The notes under the pieces are model-generated. The model had not been told where the DNA came from. It saw only the letters and a program-made list of their open reading frames with translations, and made no database searches. A DNA stretch of 64,000 nt, from the NCBI RefSeq assembly GCF_963676685.1, contig NC_092350.1, forward strand, positions 64,969,674 to 65,033,673. The letters run 5' to 3'. Numbering within the stretch: the first letter of the stretch is position 1; the number at the start of each line of letters is the position of its first letter. Positions 12,273-23,235 of this stretch are shown here, one piece after another. The stretch comes from Mytilus edulis (Eukaryota > Mollusca > Bivalvia > Mytilida > Mytilidae). The position numbers and the translations under genes were made by a program.

Positions 12273-12480
12273 TACTGTGGATTCATTATTATAAGTTGGA
12301 CCCAATTCCGTGGGTTTCCTGGGTCAGGTGAACAACGAATTTAAATGTTCAACAAAAAACAAATTTCCTTAAAGTTGTATTGAAACTTGAGCAGAACCAC
12401 GAAATCACATATCCACAAAAATGGAAGATTTTCGCAATCAACGAAAATCTGTACCCACGAAAATAAATGAATCCACAGTA
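12273..12480. mobile_element. 208-bp MITE with TACTGTGGATTCATT ends
   Basis: The left end TACTGTGGATTCATT is mirrored at the right end as AATGAATCCACAGTA. The TA at each edge suits a TA target duplication, as in Tc1/mariner-derived MITEs. It lies 126 bp past the stop codon of the TPR-TIR gene, on either side of where a 3' UTR could extend. The left half of a second copy sits at 18273-18328, where a LINE interrupts it. Confidence 0.8.
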
Positions 12481-12489
12481 TGAGAAGTT

Positions 12490-13870
12490 GAATATACACC
12501 ACGTTTTAGAATGTTTACTATACACTTTCAATCATAATATTTATCACAGTCAATCAATCATACAATCAATCTTTTGTATCGGAAGAAAGTTCGAATCTTC
12601 TTAGGAGTATATAATGGTTAAAATTTGTCGCCGTACATCTCATTTTGAGTCGGATTGAATTTTCATTATGAGTTTTAGAGGAAGCTAAAAGTTTGATTAA
12701 TTATAATGTTATAATTTGAATTGAATTTTCTAACTAAGTTTTAGCTTAATTCAGATGTATAGCACAATATTTGCTTGATGTAGAGAGTTCCATTTGTAGT
12801 AGATGAATATAAACACACAAAAGGATATCAACATTAGACGATAACAGATAGTCTTTAATCTATTATTATAATTAAATTGTAGAGATTAAAATTGATAAAT
12901 AACGACTATTATTAGACGATAAACCGCAATGTTGATCTTTTATCAGCTGTTTTACAACTTTTTATCTAAAACAGTTATGTCAAGAACTAGGACGGGTTTA
13001 TTGCAATAGATTTTATCATGTTTTTTTTGTTTACAATTTTGTTGGTGCACTAAGGTTGTTTTATTTTCTTTTGTCGCATCTAGAAACTCACTGTATGATT
13101 CCATGTTGTACAGTTATATCATAGTAGCACGTGTACATATATTACATAACTTCATCCCAATACATTTGGTGTGGTTTGTGTTACCCATTTTTTGTTTGTT
13201 TAAGTTTTTTGTATTATTGACAGGTGTTTGTTTGTTTGTTTGTCTCTTTTATTTTAGTCATGACATTGTCAGTTATTTTCTACTTATGAGTTTGAATTTC
13301 CATTTATTATGAAATCACCTTATTATATTTTCCAAAAGATTTCCAACTGGAATAGAAAGCAAAAAAAAGTTCATCTTTTCCCGGCTGCATCTGCGACACT
13401 CAATTAAGTCGTAAAACATCGACCAAAGCTTTGACATTAGGGAAAGTGGTGTATGGTTACACATTTTCCCTGCTGAATCTGCTACACTCAATAAAGTGGG
13501 TCCTGATGTATCGGGACATTTATGGAAAGATATTGAAAATTAATAAAAATGGCGTATCTGACCCGTCAATATGTTTAGCATAGGTTTAGTACATAGTTGT
13601 CTTAATGACTGCAACAACCTTAAACTTTGACGTGTGTGATACATACAATAAATTGTATATAAAGCTCACTTTTAAAGCAGGAAAATATCAAAATGAATAG
13701 ATTATTTATAACGAACAATTATAAAATCAAAAATAAGTAGACTAAAAAGAAAAACTCAAATGAGAATTATGGATGTAAACAGTTAAAAATTAAAATTTTC
13801 ATAGATAATATGCCAGATTTTAGTCAAAGTATCTTCTAACATTCTTAAATTAACTGGTTTTTTTTCTGAA
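12490..13870. other. Intergenic AT-rich sequence
   Basis: No gene is seen. There is a short GTTTGTTTGTTTGT run near 13223 and a repeat-like TGTCAGTTATTTTC segment near 13266 that recurs near 27010 and 45230. Confidence 0.4.
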
Positions 13871-13877
13871 GATATGA

Positions 13878-14070
13878 TATGATGCCAATGCAACAACTCT
13901 TCACAAGAGACACAAAACACAGACATTAACAGCTATAGGTCACCGTACGGCATTCACCAATGTTCAAGGTGTGTACCGCAAAGTCACCTGTAAAAGGCCC
14001 CGCAATCACAAATGTAAAACATTTCAAACTAATAAAATTTTACGGTACTAACTCGTAGTAAATCAAATGT
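13878..14070 (-). repeat. Interspersed repeat family A, partial copy
   Basis: On the minus strand this matches the 3' half of the longer copy at 14940-15510: the TTGTTGCATTGGCATCATA end, a GGTGACCTATAGC-like middle and GGGGCCTTTTACAGGTGAC. It is diverged from the other copies. Family A is the most frequent repeat in the window. Confidence 0.65.
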
Positions 14071-14939
14071 CGTTAAAGTTTAACAACTTCAAATATTAAA
14101 TACATGCAATAAATGAGTGGAAAATGAAACCATTTATTTTACATGTTACACAATAATCTGTATTATTTCTTCCATGAGGACAAATATTGTAACCAATTTG
14201 TGTCCTTGAAATTTAACGACGTAATATATCATTTAGATAGATAAAACAAATCAATAATAGCTATGCAACTTTTTGATGATTTACTATTAGATAAATGTGC
14301 CCTTTTTTGTTTGAAAGAACGGGTAAACCTTGATTTGCATTACAATTGTCATGATATTACCTATTTGTTTTTTGCAAGTGTTTCATTATCAGTACAATAC
14401 TAAGTGCATGTCAAGCTTTGACAACAAATTTGTATTAGTTTTATTTTCATCAGATTAACACCATACTTCAACATGTTATCATTATGTAACACTTGACAAA
14501 GATATGTAGTTTGAACACTAGTCAATAATAACAACGAACAGAAATGAAAGTAAGTTGTTACTTTCTGAAAATCAAATGCAAAATTGAACGTTACATAGTA
14601 TAAAATGTGTATTTTATGAATATTTTCAAAAACTGAAACCATCTTTATTTTATAACAAGCCCGTGTTTTTTTTTGAAATACGAGGAACAAGTTACGCCAT
14701 TTTTGAGATTATTTGCCCGAATTTGACTATCATGTTTGTTCTTTCTGGTGTCAGACACTCGATGTTTTACCGAGTTTCATATGTTTAACACTTTTTACCT
14801 CCAGTATCACAAAGGATATATAAATTGTCATCATTTCAACATATTGAGCCAACTTATTAATTATGTTTCCGATGTTTGCTTAACATTTTTATCCTTTTTG
14901 GTTTTAACAACTTTTTCTTTGTTTGTAGGTTTCTGATAT

Positions 14940-15510
14940 TCAACCTGATTGTTAACAAGCATCTAGTCTTAGATGCATGATTTTTTATTAGTTGTTAGTG
15001 GCTTTGAACTAGCTGTCAAATAACTGCGAGTACTCTCAGATCTGTTAATTGCGTCTTTTTGTGTCGGGATGTATAAATACCCGGCCACGTCTACTTGTAG
15101 TTTTGTCCATTAAGCCTTTTTCAACTGATTTGTATAGTTCGTTCTTATGTTGTACTGTTATACCACTGTCCCAGGTTAGGGGGAGGGTTGGGATCCCGCT
15201 AACATGTTTAACCCCGCCATATTATTTATGTATGTGCCTGTCCCAAGTCAGGAGCCTGTAATTCGGTGGTTGTCGTTTGTTTATGTGTTACATATTTGTT
15301 TTTCGTTCATATTTGTTTACATAAATAAGGCCGTTAGTTTTCTCGTTTGAATTGTTTTACATTGTCTTATCGGGGCCTATTATAGCTGACTATGCGGTAT
15401 GGGCTTTGCTCATTGTTGAAGGCCGTTAGTTGTTAATGTCTGAGTCATTTTGATCTTTTGTGGATAGTTGTCTCATTGGCAATCATACCACATCTTCTTT
15501 TTTATATCCC
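14940..15510 (+). repeat. Interspersed repeat family A, longest copy
   Basis: This is the reference copy for family A in the window. It runs from AGTCTTAGATGCATGATTTT through TACCCGGCCACGTC, TTCAACTGATTTGTATAGTT, GGTTGGGATCCCGCTAACAT, GTCCCAAGTCAGGAGCCTGT, TAAGGCCGTTAGTTTTCTCG and GCGGTATGGGCTTTGCTC to GGCAATCATACCACATCTTC. Nine further pieces occur in both orientations. There is no intact ORF or obvious terminal repeat, and I do not know its class. I recognise it from memory as abundant in mussels. Confidence 0.75.
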
Positions 15511-15999
15511 CTAGAAAACATCATTTGTTATCATGGTGAAGCAAATTAAGTAACATTAATGCTATAGTAATTTGTTATATTCCTGTTTTATTTTCAGACC
15601 GTTAACACACATGCATATTTCGTGCATCCACCTGATCACACTTGTTACCGTGTTTGATTTTTTTTAAGTTGTTTTTACGTTTTCGCATTGTTTGGATAAT
15701 CTTATTGGATAATCATATTATTATCCAATGAAAGATGAAGAACTTACAAAGCATATCTAAAGCGTAAAGACTGATTCAAATTTTATGAATTATAAAATGT
15801 CTGTGTTGAAAAATCTGGTAGTTGTCTGGGTAGTGTTATATTGATTTTTCTTTCTTTATATTTAACAAAGACTGAATTACAGGCCATTACCTAGGAGATT
15901 GGTGAAACAGTGTAGCATCAAAACGAACTATAAATATCAGTTGAAAAAGACTTATCTTCTCAGATGGATAAATAAAAATACATATAACAAAAACACTGA

Positions 16000-16115
16000 G
16001 TGTACGTGGCCGGGTACTTGTATGTCCCAAAAACAAAAAGACACAAATAACAGACCCAAGTGTACTTGCAGTTTCTGACAGCTAGTTCAAAGCCACAAAC
16101 AACTGATAAAGAAAC
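16000..16115 (-). repeat. Repeat family A, 5' fragment
   Basis: The minus strand carries GTACCCGGCCACGTACACTC and the upstream GGCTTTGAACTAGCTGTCAG block, which match the 5' half of 14940-15510. Confidence 0.65.
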
Positions 16116-16119
16116 GCTT

Positions 16120-16825
16120 CTGAGACTAAATTATCAATTAGTGCACATCTATCATTCAATGAATGTAGTAGGAAAACTTTTTTATTGGTCAAAGAAACAT
16201 GACCTTGTGCAATGCTTGGCCGAATAGATAGAGACGCGCGCGCGCGGTTTACATCAGGCAAAAAATAGGTAGTGAAGTCGAAAAAAAACTAAAGACCTTC
16301 AAAATCATTAACGTAATAGTTTTCCGATTTTTTTGAAGTCAGTACGTACAATGACAATAATTTGTTTACCTTCACATCGTTTGACTCTGCATGATTGTTG
16401 TCTGATTTCAAAACATGCCCCATCTTGTTTCTTAGAATCTTATGGTTGTTGTCTTATTTCAAATCGTGACATCTCTCATAATATTTATTATAAAAATGTA
16501 TATACATGTATAAGTGCATGCTATCTGTTCACCTTGTTCAATTGTTAATACGAGACAAAGTTCATAACAGAGCTCATAAGAAAGAATGAATAACATTAGT
16601 AAGGTTGATAACCTTACGTTCCGCTATATATATATAGATGTTAACCTAGCTAGCTCTTACCGAAAACAATTAAATTCTGGTAAATATAATGTACGCCTAT
16701 ATCTTATCAAAATTCAAATGTAGTGCAAGATTCATTTAAGTATGTCTTCCCTGATGGCTTACATCTAGAAGAGGACAATAGATAAGAATAAAACTTTACA
16801 ATTAAATAGATAAACTCATCAGAAA
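16120..16825. other. Gene-free sequence with a short (CG)n run
   Basis: No gene is seen. GACGCGCGCGCGCGG at about 16232-16246 is a striking alternating CG run in otherwise AT-rich, presumably CpG-depleted DNA. Confidence 0.4.
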
Positions 16826-16829
16826 TACC

Positions 16830-16915
16830 AGGAGTAAATATTGTAATTACGACAGACACGCGTTTCGTCTACAAAAGTCTCATCAGTGACGCTCGAATCT
16901 CCAAAAGTTAAAAAA
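16830..16915 (-). repeat. Short repeat family D
   Basis: On the minus strand this reads GTCACTGATGAGACTTTTGT then GACGAAACGCGTGTCTG, matching 41525-41605 on the plus strand. It has no coding content. Confidence 0.6.
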
Positions 16916-17860
16916 GCCAAATAAAGTATGAAGATTCATTCTTCCATGAATTTCAATTGAGCAACCATCCAACAGAACATGCATAAGGGATATGTATTAT
17001 CAACCAGTTGAGCTTTATTATCATAGGGTTACTGCTCATAAGGAAGCAATTCAACGAAGAATCCCAAGTATTGAAGTTTTAGTTACCCCTGTCAGCATTT
17101 TTACTGTCTTAATCCCTCTTCGGTTCAGCATGTTAAAATGTCTATTTCAAATCAGAGATGACAAGTTTTCATAAAATTATTTATTTTTCTTCATATGTGA
17201 CTTATCAAAAAATTCTGGTCGATAGGTTAGGATTAACAAGAGTAATCCAGTATATGATATGATATGATCATCTAAACATTCCAATGAAGCTGATATAATC
17301 GCTGTGTTATTTGTATAGTTGTTGTTTCTGAGTCAAAGTATCAATGATCTCTGTTAAAAAACTATTGTTTGTACTTTTAAGTGTTATTTTTGTACCACAT
17401 GATCATGAGTCGTACTACCACTTTAATATACTAGCTTCCCTTTATAAACAACCTCACAAAAGTTGACACTGTTTTCTTTCCTTCAATTTTGAAACCGTAC
17501 GCAATGTACAAATATGTGCTACTTTGGATCTATTTCCATAACTTTGAACGAAATGCATCAAGTCGTAAATTCAAACTTATTAAAGTACATATTACATTGT
17601 TTTGTTAATATTTTAAGCAGTAACGTAGTATGTTTTGTATACTACATATAATATGTGTTAAAGGTCGTCAGTTTATTGAAAATATATCCGAACAGACATA
17701 CGTTTTAATTAAAATGTCGTCTATATGGGTATATGCCAACTTGATTTGAAGTTCATTGTATTTCTATTTAAAATACAGGCTTGACACATTTAGTCAATTG
17801 CTTTACGAAGTAACACTAATTCAACAAATGTCAATATGTATTTTCCAAAAATTGAAAAAA
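16916..17860. other. Gene-free AT-rich sequence
   Basis: No gene or convincing repeat is seen between the family D repeat and the candidate first exon of the second TPR-TIR copy. Confidence 0.4.
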
Positions 17861-17865
17861 TAGAC

Positions 17866-17965
17866 ATGATTCATCACGTAGTTTTCGTCTGGGTCCTCCT
17901 GTTTGCAAGTACATGCATGACAGTGATTCAATTACAACGAGCTAGAATGTGTCGGATACACTATG
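17866..17965 (+). pseudogene. Candidate first exon of the broken second TPR-TIR copy
   Basis: An ATG opens a 33-residue frame with a strongly hydrophobic core, VVFVWVLLFASTCM, that could be a signal peptide or anchor. It stays open to a GT donor at 17966 and ends in phase 1, the phase the downstream acceptors require. A very good acceptor (TATTTTTCTTCTGCAG) ends at 18167. I found no matching exon upstream of the first copy, so this may be a chance frame. It is an inference from splice signals only. Confidence 0.3.
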
Positions 17966-18167
17966 GTATGGTTAGTTCTTTAGATTATTTATCATAATTT
18001 TTAACTGTAACGATTCATAATAAAAGTATAATAAATAGTCAATTAAAGAAATGTTGTAAATATTATTGAATAAATCAGTTGATAATTACCAACTTTCCAT
18101 GATAAACAACCCTCTTTGTGCAACGAATTATGATTTTGCTTTTTATTTATCTATTTTTCTTCTGCAG

Positions 18168-18270
18168 TGTTCTTCACGATTTACATTAGCACATAATATT
18201 GCAAATTTTAAAATCATCAATAAAAGTAAAAATGGTGAATAAATCATCCAATTACTGGTCTATGTTTAGC
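18168..18270 (+). pseudogene. Possible remnant of the start of the second copy's TPR exon
   Basis: The stretch follows the strongest splice acceptor in this region, as the first copy's TPR exon does at 5381. An ATG at 18232 gives MVNKSSNYWSMF before the sequence runs into a MITE half at 18273. It shows no clear homology to the first copy's N-terminus, so the link rests on position and splice signal. Confidence 0.25.
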
Positions 18271-18272
18271 CG

Positions 18273-18328
18273 TACTGTGGGTTTATTATTGTGTGTTGGA
18301 TACCAATTTTCGTGGCCTTCGAGGGTAC
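18273..18328 (+). mobile_element. Left half of a TACTGTGG MITE, cut by a LINE
   Basis: The sequence begins TACTGTGGGTTTATTATT and continues TTGGATACCAATTTTCGTGG, like the left part of the MITE at 12273-12480. It stops where the LINE 3' tail begins. The right half is not on the other side of the LINE, so sequence was lost. Confidence 0.7.
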
Positions 18329-18340
18329 ATACTTACTTAC

Positions 18341-21300
18341 TTAATCCTCTTCATGTTCTTGAACACATAAGGCATCAACAAGGGACCTCCAACTCGTTCT
18401 ATCTTTCGCGATTCTTTCTATTTGTTTCCAGGTGTATCCATGTCTTTTTATCTCTGCTGCTATATCTCTCCTCCATGTGCCTTTCGGTCTTCCAGGCTTT
18501 CTTTTCCCTTGCGGTGTCCATGTCAATACCTTTTTCACATGCCGGTTGTTATCCATTCGCAGTATATGTCCAATATATTTCCACCGCCTTCTCATGATTT
18601 CATTCACTATATTCTTCACACCTGTTCTTTCTGATAGTTCACTGTTTGAAATTACACTTGGCCATCTGATGTTAATTATTCGTCTCAAACAGCGTCCTTC
18701 GAATCCTCTAATTCGACTTTCTACTTTTTTGGTTGTTTTCCATGTTTCTGAACCGTACAACAGAACTGATCTTACATTGCTCACATACAATCTGATCTTT
18801 GTCTTTCTGGATATTTTGTTGTTTTTCCATATGTTATTCAGGTTTTTGAATGCAGAAGCTGCTTTGCCAATACGGATGTTAGCTTCTTCTTCAATATTTC
18901 CTTCTGCATTTACTCTACTACCAAGATAATTAAATGAGTTTACTTGTTCCAGTTCTTTTCCATTCACTGTTATTGCTTTATTGTTCTTTGTACCTATCTT
19001 CATCACCTTAGTTTTCTTTACATTTATCTTCAGTCCTACTTTTGCTGCCTCTGATGTTACTTTATCTGTCTTTTTCTGCATGTGTTCATGTGTATGAGAA
19101 AAGAGGCTGATATCATCAGCAAAGTCCATGTCCTCCAAAAATGTTGTTAGTCCCCACTGTATACCATGATTTTCAGTTGTTGTCTTCTTCATTACCCAGT
19201 CAACCACCAATATAAAGAGAAAAGGAGATATTATGCATCCCTGTCTTACTCCAGATGTTATTAAAAACCAATCTGATAGTTTTCCATCATGTCTGACTGC
19301 ACATCTAAAACCATCATACATTTCCATAATGATGTTAATTATTTTTTGTGGAATTCCATACATACTCATGATGTACCAGAGTGACTCTCTATGGACGCTA
19401 TCAAAGGCTTTTTCGAAATCCACATAATTTATATATATGGGTGACCTCCATTCTAGTGCCTGTTCTATAATATTTCTCAGTATGAGGATGTTATCTATAC
19501 ATGCACGGTTTGTTCTAAATCCACTTTGTTCTTCCCGTAGAATGGTATCGATTTTGTCTTTGATTCGTTCTAAAATTATTCTACAAAGTATCTTACCAGG
19601 CACTGATAGTAAAGTAATTCCACGCCAGTTGTTACAATCTGTAAGGTTACCTTTCTTTGGTAGTTTTATGATGATACCATCTTTCCACTGGGTAGGTAGT
19701 ATTTCTTTTTCCCATATTTCATTCAGCAAATCATGTAGGATGTTCACGTTGAGATTTATGTCTGATTTTAGTACTTCTGCTGGTATGCCATCTACCCCAG
19801 GAGCTTTGTTGTTTTTAAGTTTTTTAATGGCTGCTTTGATCTCATCATCTGTTATGGGTCCCATTTCTATTTCTATTGGTGGTGGAGCTTCCTCTGTCCT
19901 GTCAACTGAGATTTCTGGTTCAGGCCTATTCAACACCTCTTCAAAATGCTCTTTCCATCTTTCCAGTTGTTTCTCAAATTTGCATATTGTCTGACCATCT
20001 TTATCTTTGATGTAAGTACTGTTGGTATTTACTCTGCCACTAAGCTGTTTTGTAATGTTATATAGCTTTCTCATATCTCCAACTTTAGATGCATTTTCAG
20101 CCTCTTCTGCAATCTTATCTATGTATGCCTTTTTGTCTGCCTTAGCATTCTTTTTCACTTCCTTTTCCTTACTATTGTATAGATCTTTTGTTCTCTCTTG
20201 TTGTTCTCCTGTTGCTTGGTTGGTTTTTGATTTTAACAGTTTTCTTTCCATAATTAGAGCCCAGGTTTTTTCAGATATCCATTCCTTTCTTTCTTTATTC
20301 TTGTAACCTAAGATGTCTTCACTTGTTTTTAAATAAATTTCACTCATATGTTGCCATTTAGAGTTTATGTCAATCTCATTTTCTTCAAGTTGTAAGACCT
20401 CAAATCTGTTCTTCAGTTCTATATTGAAGTTTTGTTGTATTTCAGGTTGTTTAAGTTTTCCAAAGTCTATGATCTTGCTTGGTGTTTTGCATTTATTTTT
20501 TCTTAATTTTAGTCTGATCTTTCCAATGACTAGGTGATGATCGCTGTATACATCTGCACCTCTTTTCACTTTCACATCTAATAATGATGACCTCCATTTC
20601 TTATTAATCAGTATGTGATCGATCTGGTTTTTCACTTTCCCATTTGGAGACACCCATGTGGCTTTATGTATGTTTTTATGTTCAAAGATTGTTCCCCCAA
20701 TTATCAGATTGTTCATAGTACACATCTCCACTAATCTTTCACCATTGTTGTTAATTTCTCCAAGCCCATGTTTTCCCATCACTTCTTCTGAACCTATGTT
20801 AGTTGAACCTACTTTTGCATTAAAATCTCCAATGATGGTAAGTACATCATGCTTTGGTGTATCCATTATGATCTGATTTAATTTATCATAAAAAATCTCT
20901 TTCTCATTATCTGTATAATCATTTGTTGGGGCATAGCATTGGATAACGGTCATGTGTCCATAACTGGTCTTCATTCGTATTTTTATTATTCTTTCATTTA
21001 TTGCTATCCATTCTACAACAGACTTGCTTGCCCTCTTACTCAATAGAATAGCTACTCCTTCCTGGTGTCTACCATCTGTACGTCCTGAATAATAAATGTC
21101 TGTACCTGAATTATGTTTAAATTTTCCTGAATCAGTCCATCTGCATTCACTAACACCCAGTATGTCAAGCTTGAATCTCTTCATTTCCTTAATTGTTTGA
21201 TCAGTTCTGCTTGTTTCGTTCATAGTTCTAACATTCCAACAACCAAATTTTAACGTTTGTTTAGGAGACAGAATAGAGTTTGTCGGAGTCTTGTCGCTCG

Positions 21301-21454
21301 TCATAGGCTGCATTCCTGCAGAGGTTTCCATCTGTCTACACCGAACTAATTGATTTTCCCTTGTTTCTGTTTCTGTAGCATAAGTTTCTTTCCGTGGCTG
21401 AGTAGCTAGCCCAGCGCACAACCTCCTTACCAGGAGGGCCAGGGATTTATTCAT
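18341..21454 (-). CDS. LINE endonuclease-reverse transcriptase, 1037 aa, intact
   Basis: This single ORF copies the LINE RNA into new genomic sites by target-primed reverse transcription. Numbered from the ATG at 21454, residues about 70-311 are an APE-type endonuclease: FGCWNVRTM, GVSECRW, CYAPTND, GDFNAKVG and YSDHHLV are its catalytic boxes. Reverse transcriptase spans about 540-840, with NKAPGVDGIPAE, NWRGITLLS, YVDFEKAFDSV, SGVRQGCIISP and FADD (variant of YADD) at about 778. The C-terminus has the GKRKPGRPKGTWRR motif and a WRSLVDALC end, as I know it from RTE/BovB/Proto2-like elements. There are no stops or frameshifts, so the copy is recent and may be active. Antisense ORFs on the plus strand are shadows. 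Confidence 0.93.
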   Translation of the reverse strand: MNKSLALLVRRLCAGLATQPRKETYATETETRENQLVRCRQMETSAGMQPMTSDKTPTNSILSPKQTLKFGCWNVRTMNETSRTDQTIKEMKRFKLDILGVSECRWTDSGKFKHNSGTDIYYSGRTDGRHQEGVAILLSKRASKSVVEWIAINERIIKIRMKTSYGHMTVIQCYAPTNDYTDNEKEIFYDKLNQIIMDTPKHDVLTIIGDFNAKVGSTNIGSEEVMGKHGLGEINNNGERLVEMCTMNNLIIGGTIFEHKNIHKATWVSPNGKVKNQIDHILINKKWRSSLLDVKVKRGADVYSDHHLVIGKIRLKLRKNKCKTPSKIIDFGKLKQPEIQQNFNIELKNRFEVLQLEENEIDINSKWQHMSEIYLKTSEDILGYKNKERKEWISEKTWALIMERKLLKSKTNQATGEQQERTKDLYNSKEKEVKKNAKADKKAYIDKIAEEAENASKVGDMRKLYNITKQLSGRVNTNSTYIKDKDGQTICKFEKQLERWKEHFEEVLNRPEPEISVDRTEEAPPPIEIEMGPITDDEIKAAIKKLKNNKAPGVDGIPAEVLKSDINLNVNILHDLLNEIWEKEILPTQWKDGIIIKLPKKGNLTDCNNWRGITLLSVPGKILCRIILERIKDKIDTILREEQSGFRTNRACIDNILILRNIIEQALEWRSPIYINYVDFEKAFDSVHRESLWYIMSMYGIPQKIINIIMEMYDGFRCAVRHDGKLSDWFLITSGVRQGCIISPFLFILVVDWVMKKTTTENHGIQWGLTTFLEDMDFADDISLFSHTHEHMQKKTDKVTSEAAKVGLKINVKKTKVMKIGTKNNKAITVNGKELEQVNSFNYLGSRVNAEGNIEEEANIRIGKAASAFKNLNNIWKNNKISRKTKIRLYVSNVRSVLLYGSETWKTTKKVESRIRGFEGRCLRRIINIRWPSVISNSELSERTGVKNIVNEIMRRRWKYIGHILRMDNNRHVKKVLTWTPQGKRKPGRPKGTWRRDIAAEIKRHGYTWKQIERIAKDRTSWRSLVDALCVQEHEED

Positions 21455-21875
21455 CAAGGTTTCCTTCCTCTAGATGAGTCGCTAGCCAAAGCTTATGACT
21501 CCCATCTTGCCATTGGTTTTATATCGAGTTTTCCTTCTCTTAGATGAACTGCTTTAACAGAGCTATGATCTTCATCTGACCAGCTATTTACCCATAGCTG
21601 GGGCAAGGTTGATGAGTGTTAGGGCATGTCCACACGCCGGTGGGCCTACACACTGCATCTCTGGGGCCCTTGCTGCTCCGAGATCCTCTACAATAATGCC
21701 TAGGATGCTAGCTCCTAGTTACCGTGTGTTGTCGCGAGGAGGCATTGTAGAAGTCTTGAATAATGCAGAGGCTATGTACTGTCAGAAAGACTTACTCACT
21801 CGGCTTTCTTTTCACCTGCAAAAGCAGGCTAGCCAGCGGTGATAGAGAACCTATGGTTCTAACCACACTAGACGC

Positions 21876-21945
21876 ATGCACAATCCTGTGGACAAACTGG
21901 CTTGCAGCAGACTGCCTGGCATTAGTGAAGCCGCCTACAACAAAT
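21876..21945 (+). other. Start of a chimeric ORF supplied by LINE 5' UTR (antisense)
   Basis: An ATG at 21876 in the antisense strand of the LINE 5' UTR opens a frame that runs without a stop into the TPR exon of the second copy. It adds about 26 residues (MHNPVDKLACSR and on) with no counterpart in the first copy. The combined ORF is 481 codons to 23321, or continues into the TIR exon if the donor at 23236 is used. Whether it is transcribed is unknown. Confidence 0.6.
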
Positions 21946-23235
21946 TATCCATGCGTGAAAAGGCTGTTCAACTATTCTGGTCAGTAATTGTGAATTTACC
22001 AAAAGACAACGGATGCTTTACCATATATAGAGCTCGTTCATATGCATATATTGGCCATATCTTGATTTCAACGTCGGACGCAAATCCCAAATACAGCTTA
22101 TTGAGCAACAATGAACAATTCCAATCCATACTTATGAGTCCAATGCTATCCTTTGAACTTGCAAATGCTGAACTACAAAATGATGAGGTTATTCTTCGTC
22201 GAGAGGGTATGAGTCTATGGATATTAGTCAAGTATGGTTCGACTAGAAATGATGAGAAAATCTATGAATTTCTAGACAGAGCTGATAAAGTGTTATCGTT
22301 ATCTATATCAATAAGCCCTTGCATGCACCAAGTCACCTTTTCGACGAGAATGAAAGTATATCTTAAATTGTCCTCTTTGCAAAGTCTCCCCCTCGATAGA
22401 AAGAAAGATGTCTTGAAAAAGGCACTAGAGGACGGTAAAGCTCTAATAAAGAATAAGATGAGCGTGAGGGATGTCTATACAGTTGCTGAAATTTGTCAGA
22501 GACTTGCTAAATTTCCAAAATACTACCTTTATGGTCCAGCAGCCGTTATAAGCAACAGCTACTTAAATGCAGCCCTAGATTATTTAAATCAATGCTTTCG
22601 TGCAAAGGGTTATACTTACCAGACAGCCTACTCATTTGGAATGATCTATTTTGATATGGGAGATTTTAGAACCGCCACAGAATGGCATAAAATAGCTCTC
22701 CTGTTGTCAGATAGCCTTGGAAATATTAAAAAATTATGCTTTTCAATATTTAGATTGGTAGATATGGTAGATAACTCACTTGTGTATGATGAGCTTATTC
22801 ACGTTTTAACATTGATAGCCAGAAAAAGAAAAGATGTAGAATTTCTTCGTGACTTAGTGTCCAACTTTCAGGGGAAGGTATATCTAATATATTTTTCGAA
22901 ATTTCTAACTTTCTTACAAACATTTCCACTTACAACTCCGCAGGTTGAAATCGCAAAGTGTTTGGAAACTATCTTATTCAGGAAAAATGTCATAACCGCT
23001 GATCAGTTCGGCGCTACAAAGTACAGCAAATCTACAACAAACCACAATGAATATGACGTAAACGAAGCAAGCCTGCTTCAACGAAATCCAATTGAAATTG
23101 AACCTGCGGATGTCCTACAGAACTATAGATTTGATTACTGTTTTATCATGAGTAAAGTTAAATCTGGTTGGATTCAATGTTTCCTACAGCATCAGCTTGC
23201 AATACAAATGGTCGATGGTGACAGTAAATTTGCAG
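21946..23235 (+). pseudogene. Second TPR-TIR copy, truncated main exon
   Basis: This is homologous to the second half of the first copy's TPR exon (from about 6200). Shared blocks include VAEICQRLAKFP, LDYLNQ, FRTATEWHK (FRTALEWHK in copy one), FPLTT and SGWIQCFLQ. It stays open for about 1.29 kb and ends at a GT donor (23236) in phase 1, with FDYCFIMSKVKSGWIQ as the start of the TIR domain. Everything before KAVQLFWS is missing: about 820 bp of the first copy's exon has no counterpart, and the LINE sits at the break. The lack of stops implies recent damage or selection on a shortened protein. I call it a broken gene, but a short TPR-TIR protein remains possible. Confidence 0.8.

Larger units (their letters stand above)
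18329..21945 (-). mobile_element. Near full-length RTE-type LINE
   Basis: The element lies on the minus strand. Its 3' end is a (TAAG)n tail directly after the stop codon (about 18343-18329); short tandem tails are typical of the RTE group. Its 5' UTR of roughly 490 bp (21458 to about 21945) is richer in GC than its surroundings. The 5' border is set by where homology between the two TPR-TIR copies resumes, near 21946-21960. I see no matching target-site duplication on the two flanks, in line with a deletion during or after insertion. Confidence 0.8.

Noticed and set aside
18199..20876. Plus-strand ORFs of 60-185 codons
   Set aside because: They are antisense shadows of the LINE ORF.
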